NCBI RefSeq assembly: GCF_932274485.2
Contig: NC_065881.2
Span: forward strand, 63,870,702 to 63,934,701
Reading direction: 5' to 3'
From: Patella vulgata
Taxonomy: Eukaryota; Mollusca; Gastropoda; Patellidae
DNA length: 64,000 nt
Positions 9,631 through 20,954 of this stretch are shown one piece after another. The stretch's first letter is position 1, and the number at the start of each line of letters is the position of its first letter. Under the pieces are notes generated by a model, which saw nothing but the letters and a program-made list of their open reading frames with translations, had not been told where the DNA came from and ran no database searches. The translations under genes and the position numbers were made by a program.

Positions 9631-12412
9631 TATATTCCTGGCTATAATTGGAATAGCATACTGTCCATTTGCCCGGAGTAAGTATATATGGGGTTTCTTT
9701 TGTCGCTCTATATAGTTGATTATATCGTATATTGTAGAATATCATTACTAAGTGTACTAGCTGAACTTGATAGTAATATTGATGATATTGATTACCTACC
9801 TAATAATATATTATAGTTTTTATATATATAATAGTTTATTCAGTACGTGGAAAATAAAATATAGTTCAGTTATTTACTATACATATAATTTATTTACTAT
9901 TCCCCTTTAAAGAGACTGTTTCACATTGTTCAGATATTACAATTAATATGGCAGTTTTCCTTTATGACATAAATTTTAGAAAAGTTGTCATTTACTAATG
10001 ACGGATGATGGTAATCACTCAGCTCTGGAATATCATCTTGACATTAAATTCCAAGCCGGTTTCACAAAAGAAGATCAATGCATTTCAGCTCATTTCATAC
10101 TTATGCTCATTTCAGCCTTATCCCTTACGAGCATTAACCTCATAATAATGCAGTTACATCACGAAAATTAGAACAGGAATCACTGCTCTTGAAAATTCAT
10201 ATTTCCCCCTGATGCTGTTTCTTTATAGATTGGCAGGTTCACTGAGTTACAAATTACAATTCTATAAACTACTTGGAAGTTATTGTTTGCTTTCAATATA
10301 AAATAATTACTAAGAATTTTAACCGTTTCAGAAAAAAGGGAATTGAATGTCGTGCGAAAGTTGCCAACCCTTTATCGCGAATTATTATAGTTAAAACTAT
10401 GTTTAAACAACTAAAAAAAATATATCTCTGGCTATGCACATAAACACAAAAAGCTGAATCGTGAATAGATTCATCTGTGCTTGAGTTGATTTCAAAATTA
10501 TTGTCGTAAGTTTCTAGGGTACAGTTCGATAGGTACAAGTACAGTTCACTGATATCGTTCTTGTATCGTATTATTGTCAAGTATTGAATCGCGTGCTGGC
10601 GTAGAATTAATTATAAAAAATACAGTACCGATATAAGATTTATTTACTCAATTACAAATAAGTAACACGTGCACGATATTTGATTACTTGTGACGTAGTA
10701 GTACATTATTTAGTCTATTTTATGCAATTTTCATTGGTTTTTGCGTTTCAATATCGTATAAAATCGGTCATTTTTTATCTGGTATTTTAAGTTTTTTTAC
10801 AATCAATACTAGATGAAAAAAGTATAAACTACGCGGAAAAAAAAATAAATAAAAGAAAGATATTTGGCATGTGCAAAACTTCAAAATTCGGTCAATCAAA
10901 TCATTTTTTTTTTTTAAATTGACATTGTACTTTGAAAATTTGATTTTGTACTGTGCAAATTGTTAAAGGTCAAGAAAACAGAATTTGATCAATAGATTAT
11001 ATATGTGTTCTTTCATTTTTCATTATATCTTTCTGTTTTTCATTGTCCGTCAACCACCCACTAGCCACCAAAACCCCTTGCACTTAATTACCATCTTCTC
11101 AGATCCTATCACGAGATACCTAGAACCAGATAACAAACAAGGTCTCCATTTTTAATTGTGCCGTTTTGCCAAATTCATTCAATAAAGCTAGATTCAAAAA
11201 CATTTGGCCGGGCAATAATAGACCTGGTGTTACAATTTGGATGTTTAGAATATCTTAAGTATGATGGGGGAAGTTTTCGACTTTTTTCTTAAAAAAAAGT
11301 AAAACACAGGACTGCCAGTTAATTACGTCGACATGTACTTACAAAACCACATACCTTTCCGTTTTGAACAAAAAACTCCAACGTATTCTAATTCGACTGA
11401 TTTATTACTGCACAACAATTAAACTGCAGGAAAGTAATTGGATTGGGCAAACTTGGGTTATTATGGGACTAACAAACTAGTATGTTTTATGCGTTGTATG
11501 CGGTTCCTAGTATTTTAACTATTAAGGTTTATAATGGTATGGTTAATGTACTGTAATGTAAAGTGGTAGAATTAGTATCAGTATTTACAGCTGGTACACA
11601 GGTCAATACTGTCCTAACTAACCTCGTCTACAACTAATATCACACTTGATGATCGTAACTAAAACCCACTCAATATCATTGTGCTTTTTTTCCTTTAACA
11701 ATGTTGACAAAGCTATTGACCAGTGAGAGGGAATCGCTTAAACCGCACTCAACGACCCCAACTCTCTTTCTTTCTGGTAATAAACGTTGTAGCCTGGTGC
11801 TTTTATACCAGTACACTCACCTCATTCAATAACGCAAAGCCCCGGGAATAGCACCCGCTGATCCGCCATTACGTAAGGTACCGTGTACCCCTTGTAACTG
11901 ATAGCCTTTCCTCCCAGTGAGTTTCTGGTAAGAGCCAAATTCGACCCCGCCTTCCACACCATTTACCGCGATTAACAACCCATCTAATTATGGGATATCA
12001 AAACGTCGTAAGAATTGAAGCAAGTCCGATTAATTGATATTTTGGACGAGAACAGAAGGTGTCTGGGTACAACACTCAGCTTCTGAACCTAAGCGCGGGA
12101 GTTCAGTGTGCATGGATGAAACGTATCATAGAAAGTGTGTGTAGATTAATTATTTTATCAGTAAGTGATAGGGTTCACTACTATCATAAATCTCTAAGTC
12201 AAAAACTTAAAGTTGCATTCTGCAAAAAAATGAAAATAAATGGAATTAAATATTGATAAAATGCTTAGTTTATCGCTTCATTAAAAACAAAATGGCCACT
12301 TATAGTGTTATATATTTTGACAATGTTTTCCAGACCAGCACATTTTATGTACAAGCACAGCATCGATTTAAAGCTCTAAAATGCCATAACAAAGAAATAT
12401 TGAGATTAAAAC
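9631..12412. other. non-coding stretch, nothing recognised
   Basis: AT-rich, with T and A homopolymers near 10900 and a 95-codon minus-strand frame at 10293-10580 that has no recognisable domain or clear splice sites. Nothing else stands out. Confidence 0.5.
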
Positions 12413-12421
12413 CATATACAA

Positions 12422-12683
12422 CCAGGGGGTTGGTTGGATGGCCGAATGGTTAGCACGCGCGCGCTGTATCATAAGGCCTGTCATTGAGTCAACTGGCGTG
12501 GTTTCGAATCCCCGGTTGTACGTGACAAGGAGTAGGGTCGCCTGTCCATCCACGTGGGGTTTCTCCGGGTCCTCCGGTTTCCTCCCATTGCAAAAGATTC
12601 CTACGCGCAAGCGAATTATTGAAATAAAATTGGACCATATGTTAGTCCCGAAATGAACTAGTTTGTGTCGAGTGGACGTTAAA

Positions 12684-12716
<33 letters not shown>

Positions 12717-12737
12717 TCTCTCCCCCTCTCTCTCTCT
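12422..12737 (+). repeat. SINE-A copy, full length with TSD and expanded tail
   Basis: The head has GGATGGCCGAATGGTTAG (A box) and GTGGTTTCGAATCCCC (B box), a full body, GTGGACGTTAAAC at 12669-12681, and a (TC)n tail of about 55 bp interrupted by a short C-rich stretch. CATATACAA at 12413-12421 recurs at 12738-12746 as a 9-bp target-site duplication. The 114- and 72-codon frames here are SINE-derived. Confidence 0.95.
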
Positions 12738-12746
12738 CATATACAA

Positions 12747-13741
12747 TCAAAACTAATGTTTTGTTATTAAAAATTAATTTTGGTCTGAAAGTTTTTCAAA
12801 GTGATCAATTCTAACTTACATAATGACCATTTAAAGTTTACATTGGTTTTGATTTGTTTCTCACAGCTATCTTTATGTGATTTAGAGTTAATAACAAATA
12901 ATAATTCATGAACTTTTAAAAAAATAGTATGTGCTGAATTTTAACATAACAACGGTCCTTTCTTTAACATAGTACACATTTTGAGATATAAGTGAACGAC
13001 CTAGCTTGTTGTGGCTTTAATATTGTTTCAAAACATGCCTTACTTAAATAGACGTACATGTAGGATTACGCAGGTATATAACTGTAAACTTGATAGGGGA
13101 TCAAAATAAGTCAATGAAAATCTGTTGACATAAACCTTTTAAATTCCACACAGATGTGTTGTAATCGTTAATGACATCGACTACTGTTACAGTGCATTGG
13201 ATTAACACAATCTCCCAATGATTGGTCCACTTGTACATATGTTGGTAAAGCATCTTACAGCCGATACCCAGTTTTATTCACTGGATTTGATGCCAGTAGC
13301 TGCCTTATAACTTTTTACAATATCTGTGATGTCCATCTTTAGGTTATTGGACCATGGTTTTACGCGGTTTTGTGTTTATGGTTGTTTCGGTGAGACACCC
13401 CCTTAACTGCACCAAACCACACATACCATTAAACTAAAATACTGATTACATTCACGTTAAAGTAAAAACTAGATCATATTTCGCGACTAACACACAGATG
13501 TTTAGAGGGGAAGGCATAGAAAATCAAATTGGTTCTATCTAACTTGTAGTCAAAATCTAATTAATGCAGTGGACAAAATCAGTTGCTTATAAGTAGAGGT
13601 TCCAAATGCAAAGCATAAAGAAACTTCAGATGTTCCACGGGATATAAGCTCAGGACAGCCTATTTCATGCTAGACTGGCCTCCAGATGAAAATATTACTT
13701 ATTTCAATACTTTGTGCTGTTTTCATTGACTGCACCGAAGG
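12747..13741. other. non-coding stretch, nothing recognised
   Basis: No frame or repeat that I can support. A short GTGAACGACCTAGCTTGTTG-like string near 12991 resembles one near 46539, too short to call a family. Confidence 0.5.
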
Positions 13742-13742
13742 A

Positions 13743-13778
<36 letters not shown>

Positions 13779-14045
13779 ACACACACACACCTACACACAC
13801 ACACCTACACACACAGAGTGGGGGGGGGGGTCATTTCGGGACATATGGTTCAATTATATTTCAATAATTCGCTTAGGGGTCTTTAGCAGTGGGAGGAACA
13901 GGAGGACTCGGAGAAAGCCCACGAATTTGGACAGGCTACCCTACTCCTTGTCACGTACAACCGGCAAATCGAAACCCCGCCAGTTGACTCATTGACAGAC
14001 CTTATGATTCAGCCCGCACGCTCTAACCATTCGGCCATCCCCTCC
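13743..14045 (-). repeat. SINE-A copy with compound microsatellite tail
   Basis: Minus orientation. The tail side is (GA)n passing into (CA)n with CACCTA interruptions, then a G10 run (13743-13835). The body follows with small deletions, the B-box region lies at about 13966-13982, and the head ends near 14045 at a poly-C run. The 93- and 66-codon frames here are repeat-derived. Confidence 0.85.
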
Positions 14046-14046
14046 T

Positions 14047-14200
14047 CCCCCCCCCCCCCGAGATCAAACCTTTGACCGTATGAATCTATAATGACATCAC
14101 CTATTGGCGTCTCCCCCCCCCCCCCCCGGGAAGATCAAACCTTTGACGGCATGTTTCTATAAGGACTGACATCACGAACATGTCACCTATTGGCGTGACC
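14047..14200. repeat. two-copy tandem duplication with poly-C
   Basis: Each unit has poly-C, then GATCAAACCTTTGAC and a block ending CACCTATTGGCGT (14062-14112 and 14132-14197). The second unit is longer by an insertion near ACTGACATCACGAAC. Confidence 0.8.
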
Positions 14201-14334
14201 CGCCGATTCAAAATAATGGAAAGAGGATATTTTTTCAGCAACTCTCAGTAATATCAAATCAACATCGTCATAATTTTACGGAAGGCCATTAGTGTCAATC
14301 AAATGACCCGCCCCCCCCCCCCCAAAAAAAAAAA

Positions 14335-14455
14335 ATCTAATTATCTTCTAATAACTATCTTGAAATTACAAGATAATAATTTTATATAACTATCTTGTTA
14401 TTACAAGATAACTATCTTGTTATTACAAGATAACTATCTTGTAATTACAAGATAC
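14335..14455. repeat. tandem palindromic 22-bp repeat in the left arm
   Basis: About four units built on ATCTTGTAATTACAAGAT, an 18-bp perfect palindrome, sit inside the left inverted repeat. The right arm carries a single related unit near 15890-15903, so the array expanded on one side only. Confidence 0.85.
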
Positions 14456-15426
14456 GGAAGAGCCCATTAGGGTCAATAATTAATTACATGAAAAAAGCGC
14501 TCTAACTAGTTTATTTCAAGGTCGCCGTACACTGATTTATCGGATAGCTAGGCCAACGAAGTACGTTTTTTATATTACGAGATCGGCACATTCAGGCCAT
14601 GCTCCCATTAATATCATTCGTTATTTCATGCCCTCATTAAAAACCATTCATTAAGTTCATACTCTCATTAACTTCATAGTCCCACCAACTTCATAATCTC
14701 ATTGATATCATTTATTAATGATTCAGTTATTTCATGCTCTCCATAAAGCCACAGAACACCATTTGCATTTTTCAGAAAATTTTGTTAATCCAAGTCTGAA
14801 TGTATACAAATTGATTATTAAAGAAATCAAAATCAAATAATTTGCAGGCTTGGATTCAATCGAATTAACTAGAAGCGCATCAAAGAGGCTCAACGAAACG
14901 TAAAGATGGGAACGGCTTGTTTAAAATAGATATAGACGAAACGACGCTAATCCGAAAACCTTAAAATATACAAAAAAAGTCCTAAAAGCAGATATTAATG
15001 TAATATCAATGTATTTAAAGTGATTTATATTCATTTTTTGAAAAACAATATTGTAATTTCTAATAAATTATGTTTAGTGAAATACTCAAAGTGTTCAAAT
15101 TACGCCTGCTTAGTGCATTCTACACGTTTCATAAATTATTATTTTGTCTTTTGTGAATCAGCCTTTACTAATTACTTCCATTGTATTGTAGGATATGTTT
15201 TTATTTGCTCATTATAATATTGCGCCCGAAACCATAGGGTACACGACTCGTATACTGATTATAAAATGTTAATTGTGTTTTAAATATTGTACGCGGGAAT
15301 GTATCTTTAAATATTATATAAACTATTAATTAGACATTTATTAACATGACAAGACGATAATCAACTCCGATTTTGATCAGATTTGAATCATATCTGCTGT
15401 TCAACGGCCGTTGATGATTAACCGCA

Positions 15427-15565
15427 AAAATGGTTTTTGTTTTCGTCGTTTTGACTTTGCACAGTTTTTTAATTTTCTGTTGAAATGGAAAAAGTCGCTT
15501 AACTAGGCAACTTCGGCAGAAGATAAAAACCGTGAAAAGTCAAAACAAACGAAAACAAAAACGGC
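15427..15565. repeat. internal hairpin of the long-TIR element
   Basis: A segment with GTTTTTGTTTTCG and GTTTTGACTTTGCAC (about 15430-15461) is inverted at about 15531-15565 (GTGAAAAGTCAAAAC, GAAAACAAAAAC), with about 70 bp between. A perfect 14-bp palindrome TCAACGGCCGTTGA lies just upstream at about 15404. Confidence 0.75.
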
Positions 15566-15952
15566 CAAAAATTAATATTTAAAAAAGTTTTCCGAAAAAT
15601 ATAAATAGTGTTCTGTGGCTTTAAGGTGAGCATGAAATTGATGAAACATGAAATTAATGAAACATAATATTAATAAATGATATCAATGCGTGAGAGTATG
15701 AAGTTATTGAGAGTATGAACTTTATGATTTTAATGGAGGCATAAAAATAACGAATGATATTTATGGGAGCATAATATGAATGTGTCGATTTTGTAACATA
15801 AAATAAAGTACGACGTTGGCCTAGCTCCTCAATAAATGAGTGTATGGTGACCTTAAAATAAGTTACTCATGGGCTTCTCCGTATGTTGTAATTACAAGAT
15901 AATCAGATTTTATTTTTCATTTCATTGGCCCTAATGGTCTTCCGTATAATTT

Positions 15953-16256
15953 CGACCAAATCTGTACGGTAACTCCTGGCAATGCGCAATGGGTTCACCG
16001 TACAGTCCTTATGATAGAGGGAGAACTTGTCGAATACTAATACCATACGTAAGGACTGTCTTACTTTGTGCTTACTTCTTAGACTTGATTACCAAAAGAA
16101 ATACGTGGATGAGAAAATTATTCAAAACATAATGTTTGCTGGAAACGAAAGTGTGACGAATTAGCCGTTATGGATGCATGGCATGAGACCTATGATCGAG
16201 ATGTATTATCCATAATTTTGGATATGATTTGTACAACGTGCATAGCTATGACATAC
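15953..16256. other. spacer below the minus-strand exon cluster
   Basis: No repeat recognised. If the minus-strand exon ending at 16257 is real, this is the start of its following intron (GTATGT at 16256-16251 on the minus strand). Confidence 0.4.
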
Positions 16257-16540
16257 CTTTCCTTGTCGGTCATGTTTTGCAATACCTTGGGCGCTACTGA
16301 CAAAAGAAACACGCTTGTCGGTTCTTGTTGGTATTAGTAGAACCGCCAATGCGTAGGAGTTGAACAACAATGCACTGAACTCGATTTGATTGTATTTGTA
16401 AAGATCAATAGGAAGACTTAATGTTTTAAAAATTATGTCAACCAATGTAATTCCAGAAATAGTTGGAACAAATTTAGACATTAAAGATAATAAAATATCT
16501 ATAATTTCAAACATATCGAAGGAACAGTCTTTGATGATGA
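16257..16540 (-). CDS. candidate exon of a multi-pass membrane protein
   Basis: A minus-strand frame of 94 codons plus two bases. The 3' edge is a strong donor (AAG then GTATGT at 16256-16251). The 5' edge is a weaker acceptor (TTGGGAG, AG at 16542-16541), chosen because it keeps frame with the exon at 16781-16891: that exon leaves one base and this one supplies two. It encodes a short DMFEIIDILL stretch, then two hydrophobic stretches (around ITLVDIIFKTLSLPI and FSALLFNSYALAVLLIP), then a basic segment ending DRQGK. The acidic motif followed by paired membrane segments loosely recalls TMEM26/TMEM121-type proteins, but this is not a firm match. The function is unknown. Confidence 0.35.
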
Positions 16541-16780
16541 CTCCCAATTATAAATGTATAATGCCAAATTCTTTTTATTGATAAATTTTGGAAAATAATT
16601 AGAGCCATACGGTGCATTCCATGAAGAATACTTTGCACGTAAAAAGTGCGTATGGTTGTTCAAGAGTCAAGTTGTATTGTGAAGTCATTAACGATTATTG
16701 TATTTGAGCGGAATCACCATCAATCATGATGGTTGCTTTGTTTTGCAGGATAAATGGTGTTTATATTATCAGCTATTTAC

Positions 16781-16891
16781 CGGTATTAGTAATAACACCA
16801 ACCATCTCTTGCCCTGTGTCATGTTCAAACATCTTCAGTACCATGTACTCGATCACCGGTTTGTTTGGATCTGGACCATTTCGTTTGGGCT
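16781..16891 (-). CDS. candidate 111-bp phase 1-1 exon
   Basis: Minus-strand frame of 36 codons with one base over at the end and two at the start. The acceptor is CTGTTTTAG (AG at 16893-16892) and the donor is GTAAATAG beginning at 16780. The peptide includes GPDPNKPVIEYMVLKMF and EHDTGQEMVGVITNT, with mixed charged and hydrophobic residues and codons that are less AT-biased than the surroundings. It sits 240 bp upstream of, and is phase-compatible with, the membrane exon at 16257-16540. No domain is recognised. Frames on the plus strand over the same bases (60 and 65 codons) are taken as shadows. Confidence 0.35.
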
Positions 16892-16893
16892 CT

Positions 16894-17850
16894 AAAACAG
16901 GTGTATGACCTAAACATTAAACATGCCTCTTGTGGGAGAACCGGTAAAATCTCATTATTCGCTTAATCACCGTTACACTATGTACGGAACACATGCTTAT
17001 TGATTCAGTAAGATATCGAAGTAAATGGATCGCGACCTTCTTTGTGGACACATTAGCAAAAAATGGCTAGATCGAGAGAAAGAGAAAATGGGCAATTAAT
17101 CACGATTGTATTTATAGGAAGAGAATCTAGCTTGCACTCAACATAAACATACCGAATAACCTCGCGTACTGGGCGGGTTATATTCTCTGATACCTAGTCC
17201 CATTAAGGTCTTAAGATTCCAACTCGCTGTTCTCCAGAGAATAATACCGATGTTATAATCCGTGGTTGCACGCCATGACCTTTAGATAGAGCTGGTGGTT
17301 CTTATGTGAGTTGTTCTTTGGTATATATTCATTAAAATTCCTTGATCCATGACATTGGCCATTTACCGTGTAATCTTTCTTTTTATCATCTGTACACAGA
17401 CTCCTCAATTTTAACCGTATTTTTAAACCAACATTTACAAGGCATTTTTTTTTTAAATTTTCTTCGTTTCTTTTTATTTTGACGACGTTGCCGTATTTTT
17501 TTTAAAGGTGCCTATGTTATTTGCATATCTAAAGGCTAAACAATAGTTTATTGTACGTTGTGTAAAATAATAAGTTAAAGAGACCTAACCATCTTAGTCA
17601 AAAATGAATTTCAAAAATGAAGTGTAGTTTTTTATTTCAACTTTCAATACAAGTAAAAACTGTGCTTAATAAACCCTACTATATCAACGACAAAATGTCG
17701 ATCTACTGGTGTATGAATTTCTAACGACAAATAAAATTATTAAAATAATAATACCCGATGGTGAAATAGAATACTCTGCCCCACAATAATATTAAGCCAT
17801 TCGGTTAGCTTCTTCTTTCCATTTGGGATCTAGTAACTAGTGGAACCAAA
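16894..17850. other. possible intron sequence, nothing recognised
   Basis: AT-rich spacer with T runs near 17440-17500. It lies between two minus-strand exon candidates and would be intronic if they belong together. Confidence 0.35.
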
Positions 17851-17956
17851 TCAGAACACAGGGTGCTGACTGACCCACGTTTCATCCTCGACCCAATCCA
17901 GAAAGAGTTTTCGGCACTTTTCCTTTTCAGAGGTTCCAATTATAAGCACGATAACC
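17851..17956 (-). CDS. candidate exon, unrecognised protein
   Basis: Minus-strand frame beginning after a good acceptor (GAATTTTTTGCAG, AG at 17958-17957). It reads one base, then VIVLIIGTSEKEKC, RKLFLDWVEDETWV and SQHPVF to a stop at 17853-17851. The frame is closed by a stop a few codons upstream of the acceptor, so the acceptor decides the start. It could end earlier at a GTCAGT or GTCAGC donor near the end; the latter would be phase-compatible with the exon at 16781-16891. The hydrophobic start followed by a charged helix-like stretch reads like protein, but no family is recognised. Confidence 0.28.
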
Positions 17957-18389
17957 CTGCAAAAAATTCACGTGCAAGATTGGTGGCAGGATTTCAATTC
18001 TGTAAGAAACTCAATTTATGGCGGTATCCCCCGCCCCTGCTTTGATCGGAGGTTAACAAATAATTACTGTATGAAAGATAGGTTTTTATGAAAGATATGT
18101 ATTTTATTAGAATGTATGCAAGGATTTTTAATTACCTTAATGTGATATTATCTTTAATTCCAACCATGTTTTAATGTAGATTATTAGTTGTCATTTAAAG
18201 ATTAAATGACCTTTTCAATGTTTTCTATATTCTATCTACTCTGGGTTAAAGGTTAGACAGGAAGACAAAAATGTTCTTTTAGTTCCTCGAACAATTTGAG
18301 AAAAGTCAAACCCTCTGATGTTCCTAGTTCTACACCAGTAACTAGGCTCCAGGCGCTCGCTACTCTTCTTGTTCTTTGTGTTGTTGTTG
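17957..18389. other. spacer, nothing recognised
   Basis: No repeat or splice-bounded frame seen before the SINE-B insertion. Confidence 0.45.
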
Positions 18390-18401
18390 TTCTTCTTCGT
18401 G

Positions 18402-18695
18402 GGGCCACGGTGGCTAAGTGAGTAAGATGCTGGCTTGCTAGCCCGGAGGTCGCGGGTTCTCTCTCGGTATTGGCCGTGAAAGTTCATCGGGATTTTCCAG
18501 CGTGGTTTCCCATTGTCAGTGATGCGTGGATGGAGTGGCTGTCTAGTCGTTCGAATGGAATTCGATATAAGAATAGGCCGTAGCGCCGCTGACCGGATAA
18601 AACTTCCCTCATAGCGCACTGTATGGCGTATGCCCATCTTCATAGCCCAGTCGGAGCAGAACAGTGCGACATTAAACCCCATTTCATTTCATTTC
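18402..18695 (+). repeat. SINE-B copy with head, internally deleted, with TSD
   Basis: The head has GGTGGCTAAGTGAGTAAG (A box) and GCGGGTTCTCTCTCGG (a B box altered from GGTTCGATCC). The body runs through GGGATTTTCCAGCGTGG but lacks the segment between TAGTCGTTCGAATGG and AATTCGATATAAG. It ends CATTAAACCCC then (ATTTC)n. TTCTTCTTCGTG at 18390-18401 recurs at 18696-18707 as a 12-bp duplication. The 148-codon minus-strand frame here is SINE antisense. Confidence 0.93.
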
Positions 18696-18707
18696 TTCTT
18701 CTTCGTG

Positions 18708-20205
18708 AAGGCTCTTTGAAAAAAAACCGCTAAGGCACCGGAACGCTATGGAACTTCGCATATTTGTTTCTTGGACAATTGCGCATCGATTAGTGGGACT
18801 TCGAATTTTGATACGATGGATGCGATAACTGCCAGTACGTCATGCTCGGCTTCTAGTCCATAGTACGCTCGTACCTGTATTACAGTATGACAGACTATTT
18901 TACGAAAATATCCATGGATAAGTTATCGTGCCAGTTACATCGATCACGCTCAAAATTTAATTTATCTCTTCACAAACAATTGTCTCTCACATTTGTCATA
19001 TTTAATTTTGCACTTGCTAACCTATACATATCACTTTGCTTACCGGTTCGGTATCTTTTGTTTATTGGAAAATGCATCTTATAATAATAACAGCAACGAA
19101 CCAGACATTAATCTTTTATTGTATTTTCTAAGAAACAATTTTTTTTCATCTGGAAAACTTTGTCAATTTATTATTTGAAAGATAAATTTCATTTTTGCGT
19201 TTTATGAGCTTTATCACCTTGTAGTTCTTGTTGACATACAATATTTGTGTGTGTTTGTGGGTTGATCATATTAACTAGAGCTTTTAAAATTGTGAAACTT
19301 GTAGCGACAAGCCGAGATAATTATTTCTAACATATTTTAAGCACGTGGACAGATGAATACCGGCTATCCCACAATGCCTACTCTGTTACGACTACCCTGT
19401 GTCTTGCGCATTAAGGTGACGAAGCGTCGTAAAATTTAAAAACAAAAATAACAATGAATGACCTTACATTTAAAAAAAAAGAAATAAAAAAATCACACAT
19501 AAGATTACAGCTATTACGACCTTTTAGTCTGACATTAGAAAATGAGTTCGTACTTGATTTTGGCATACTCTGAGTACGGGTTACGGTTAATAAGCGGATA
19601 TTGTAACCTTTTACGATAGCCAATACCTTCCAGCATTCACTGACCAAGATGGCTATGCACTTGATGAACTCTTCTTATTATTAAGCGTTAGTAGTTATTA
19701 ATGAATGAAAGTTTCAAATATCTTTCAATAAATCACGTACAAATCTGCGTATAGTTGGTGATTGACTTTCTACATGTCAAGGATCATTAATAATATTTTT
19801 TAATCTACTTATATTTTTCGTTCTCCGTCATATACCTTTTCTATTCATGTTAAAGCTCGTTGATCATGTTTAGCGCCAGTGTTGCGGTTTTACTCAGTGT
19901 CCGTTTTGGCTAGGTATTCATGTGAAACCGCTTCTTCGAGAACGTATTTTGACGTCCTTTTTCCATATGAAAACCAGTTTATAACAGCCAAGAAGTGATT
20001 TCTCATTTGTCTTACTTGTTAAGATTCTTTTATGAACCGAACTGTTTATTGTTATAAATCTTTGTTTGTATTTCTAATTTTTTTATTTATATACTTTAAT
20101 TTGTTATTGATTGGACCTCCTTAGGGCTGCAAGTACTGTAATGTATATTTATGTTTTAAATTTTATTTGCAAAATTGTCATGGTAATTTTCTCTTTTTCT
20201 TGTAG
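18708..20205. other. mostly featureless spacer
   Basis: One weak micro-exon candidate lies on the minus strand at about 19627-19674 (peptide EFIKCIAILVSECWK, donor GTATTG, a CTAAC-like branch site upstream). Otherwise nothing recognised. Confidence 0.4.
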
Positions 20206-20311
20206 CTTAAAACAAATACGGTACGGAATCAAACTGGACACCGTTTCAAACCGCGACGACGGTACTCAAAACAGTCTGATCTGGAACTGCCCTGTCTCTG
20301 TACAGTACTGA
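20206..20311 (+). CDS. candidate terminal exon, unrecognised protein
   Basis: A strong pyrimidine tract (TTTTCTCTTTTTCTTGTAG, AG at 20204-20205) precedes one base and 34 codons: LKQIRYGIKLDTVSN, RDDGTQNSLIWNCPVSVQY, stop at 20309-20311. CpG content is clearly higher than in the flanking AT-rich DNA, as expected of coding sequence. There is no donor before the stop, so it would be a last coding exon. No domain is recognised and no upstream plus-strand exon was found. The frame also continues upstream of the acceptor as AT-rich low-quality sequence, which favours the acceptor as the true edge. Confidence 0.33.
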
Positions 20312-20453
20312 ACCAACAAAGTTAGGTATAGTGTAAATAGAAATCTAATTTGGCCCAATAATTTCAGTACGCGCATGACCTTGGCCAGCGTAAATATACT
20401 CTTCTGTCAGAGTTCCGCATACCCTGACACTGGTAAAATATGAATACATTCGA

Positions 20454-20516
20454 AATGAAATGAAATGGGGTTAACATCCTACTGTACTTCGCCGACTGGG
20501 CTAATGAAGACGGGGT
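20454..20516 (-). repeat. SINE-B 3' fragment
   Basis: GAAATGAAATGAAATGGGGT, then CATCCTACTGT, and GGGCTAATGAAGACGG: the last 60 bp of SINE-B in minus orientation. Confidence 0.75.
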
Positions 20517-20954
20517 AAATACATACAATTAATGTCTTGAATTTGGAGGTTGAAGGGGGAAATTCAACAAAATCAAGCATTAGCGTGTGGGGTTTTCTGT
20601 ATTCTCGTTGTCTGAACTAAGAAAATGACAACGACAACACGTGATTCACAACATGTTTCTATTAGAGAATTGTGTTTTGTCGCAGTACACTTCCAGATAT
20701 GAACCTCGAAAATACATGTTTAAGAGTTCTGTAAAAGATAAATGACGCGAAAGTTTCTTAAAGTCAATACAACTATGCAAGTCACAGTAATTTATCGCCA
20801 TTAATCAGCTTGTAATCATATTAAATATTGAATATTCATATCAATTTAGAAATTCTAACAGTTTAAGTCCCAGTATTTGCAATATTCTCTAATAAATATC
20901 CATTGTTTATCTTTCTATAATGTCACTTAATGTGAAAAAACTTTATCTTAGTAC
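20517..20954. other. spacer, nothing recognised
   Basis: AT-rich sequence between a SINE-B fragment and a family C element; no frame or repeat. Confidence 0.5.

Larger units (their letters stand above)
14277..15946. mobile_element. non-autonomous element with very long inverted repeats
   Basis: The left arm (about 14277-14783) reappears as its reverse complement at the right end (about 15587-15946): TACGGAAGGCCATTAG at the left edge against CTAATGGTCTTCCGTA at the right, and the match extends inwards through AGCTAGGCCAACG and TAAAGCCACAGAACAC. The left arm is longer because of poly-C and an expanded palindromic repeat. TAATTT at 14271-14276 recurs at 15947-15952 as a 6-bp duplication (7 bp if the shared A is counted). 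No transposase frame is present. Long TIRs are found in MULE-like and Foldback-like elements; I cannot choose between them. Confidence 0.85.

Noticed and set aside
12368-12712. 114-codon minus-strand open frame
   Set aside because: Antisense SINE-A plus its (TC)n tail; near-identical frames occur in every SINE-A copy.
18236-18682. 148-codon minus-strand open frame
   Set aside because: Antisense reading through a SINE-B copy bounded by a 12-bp duplication.
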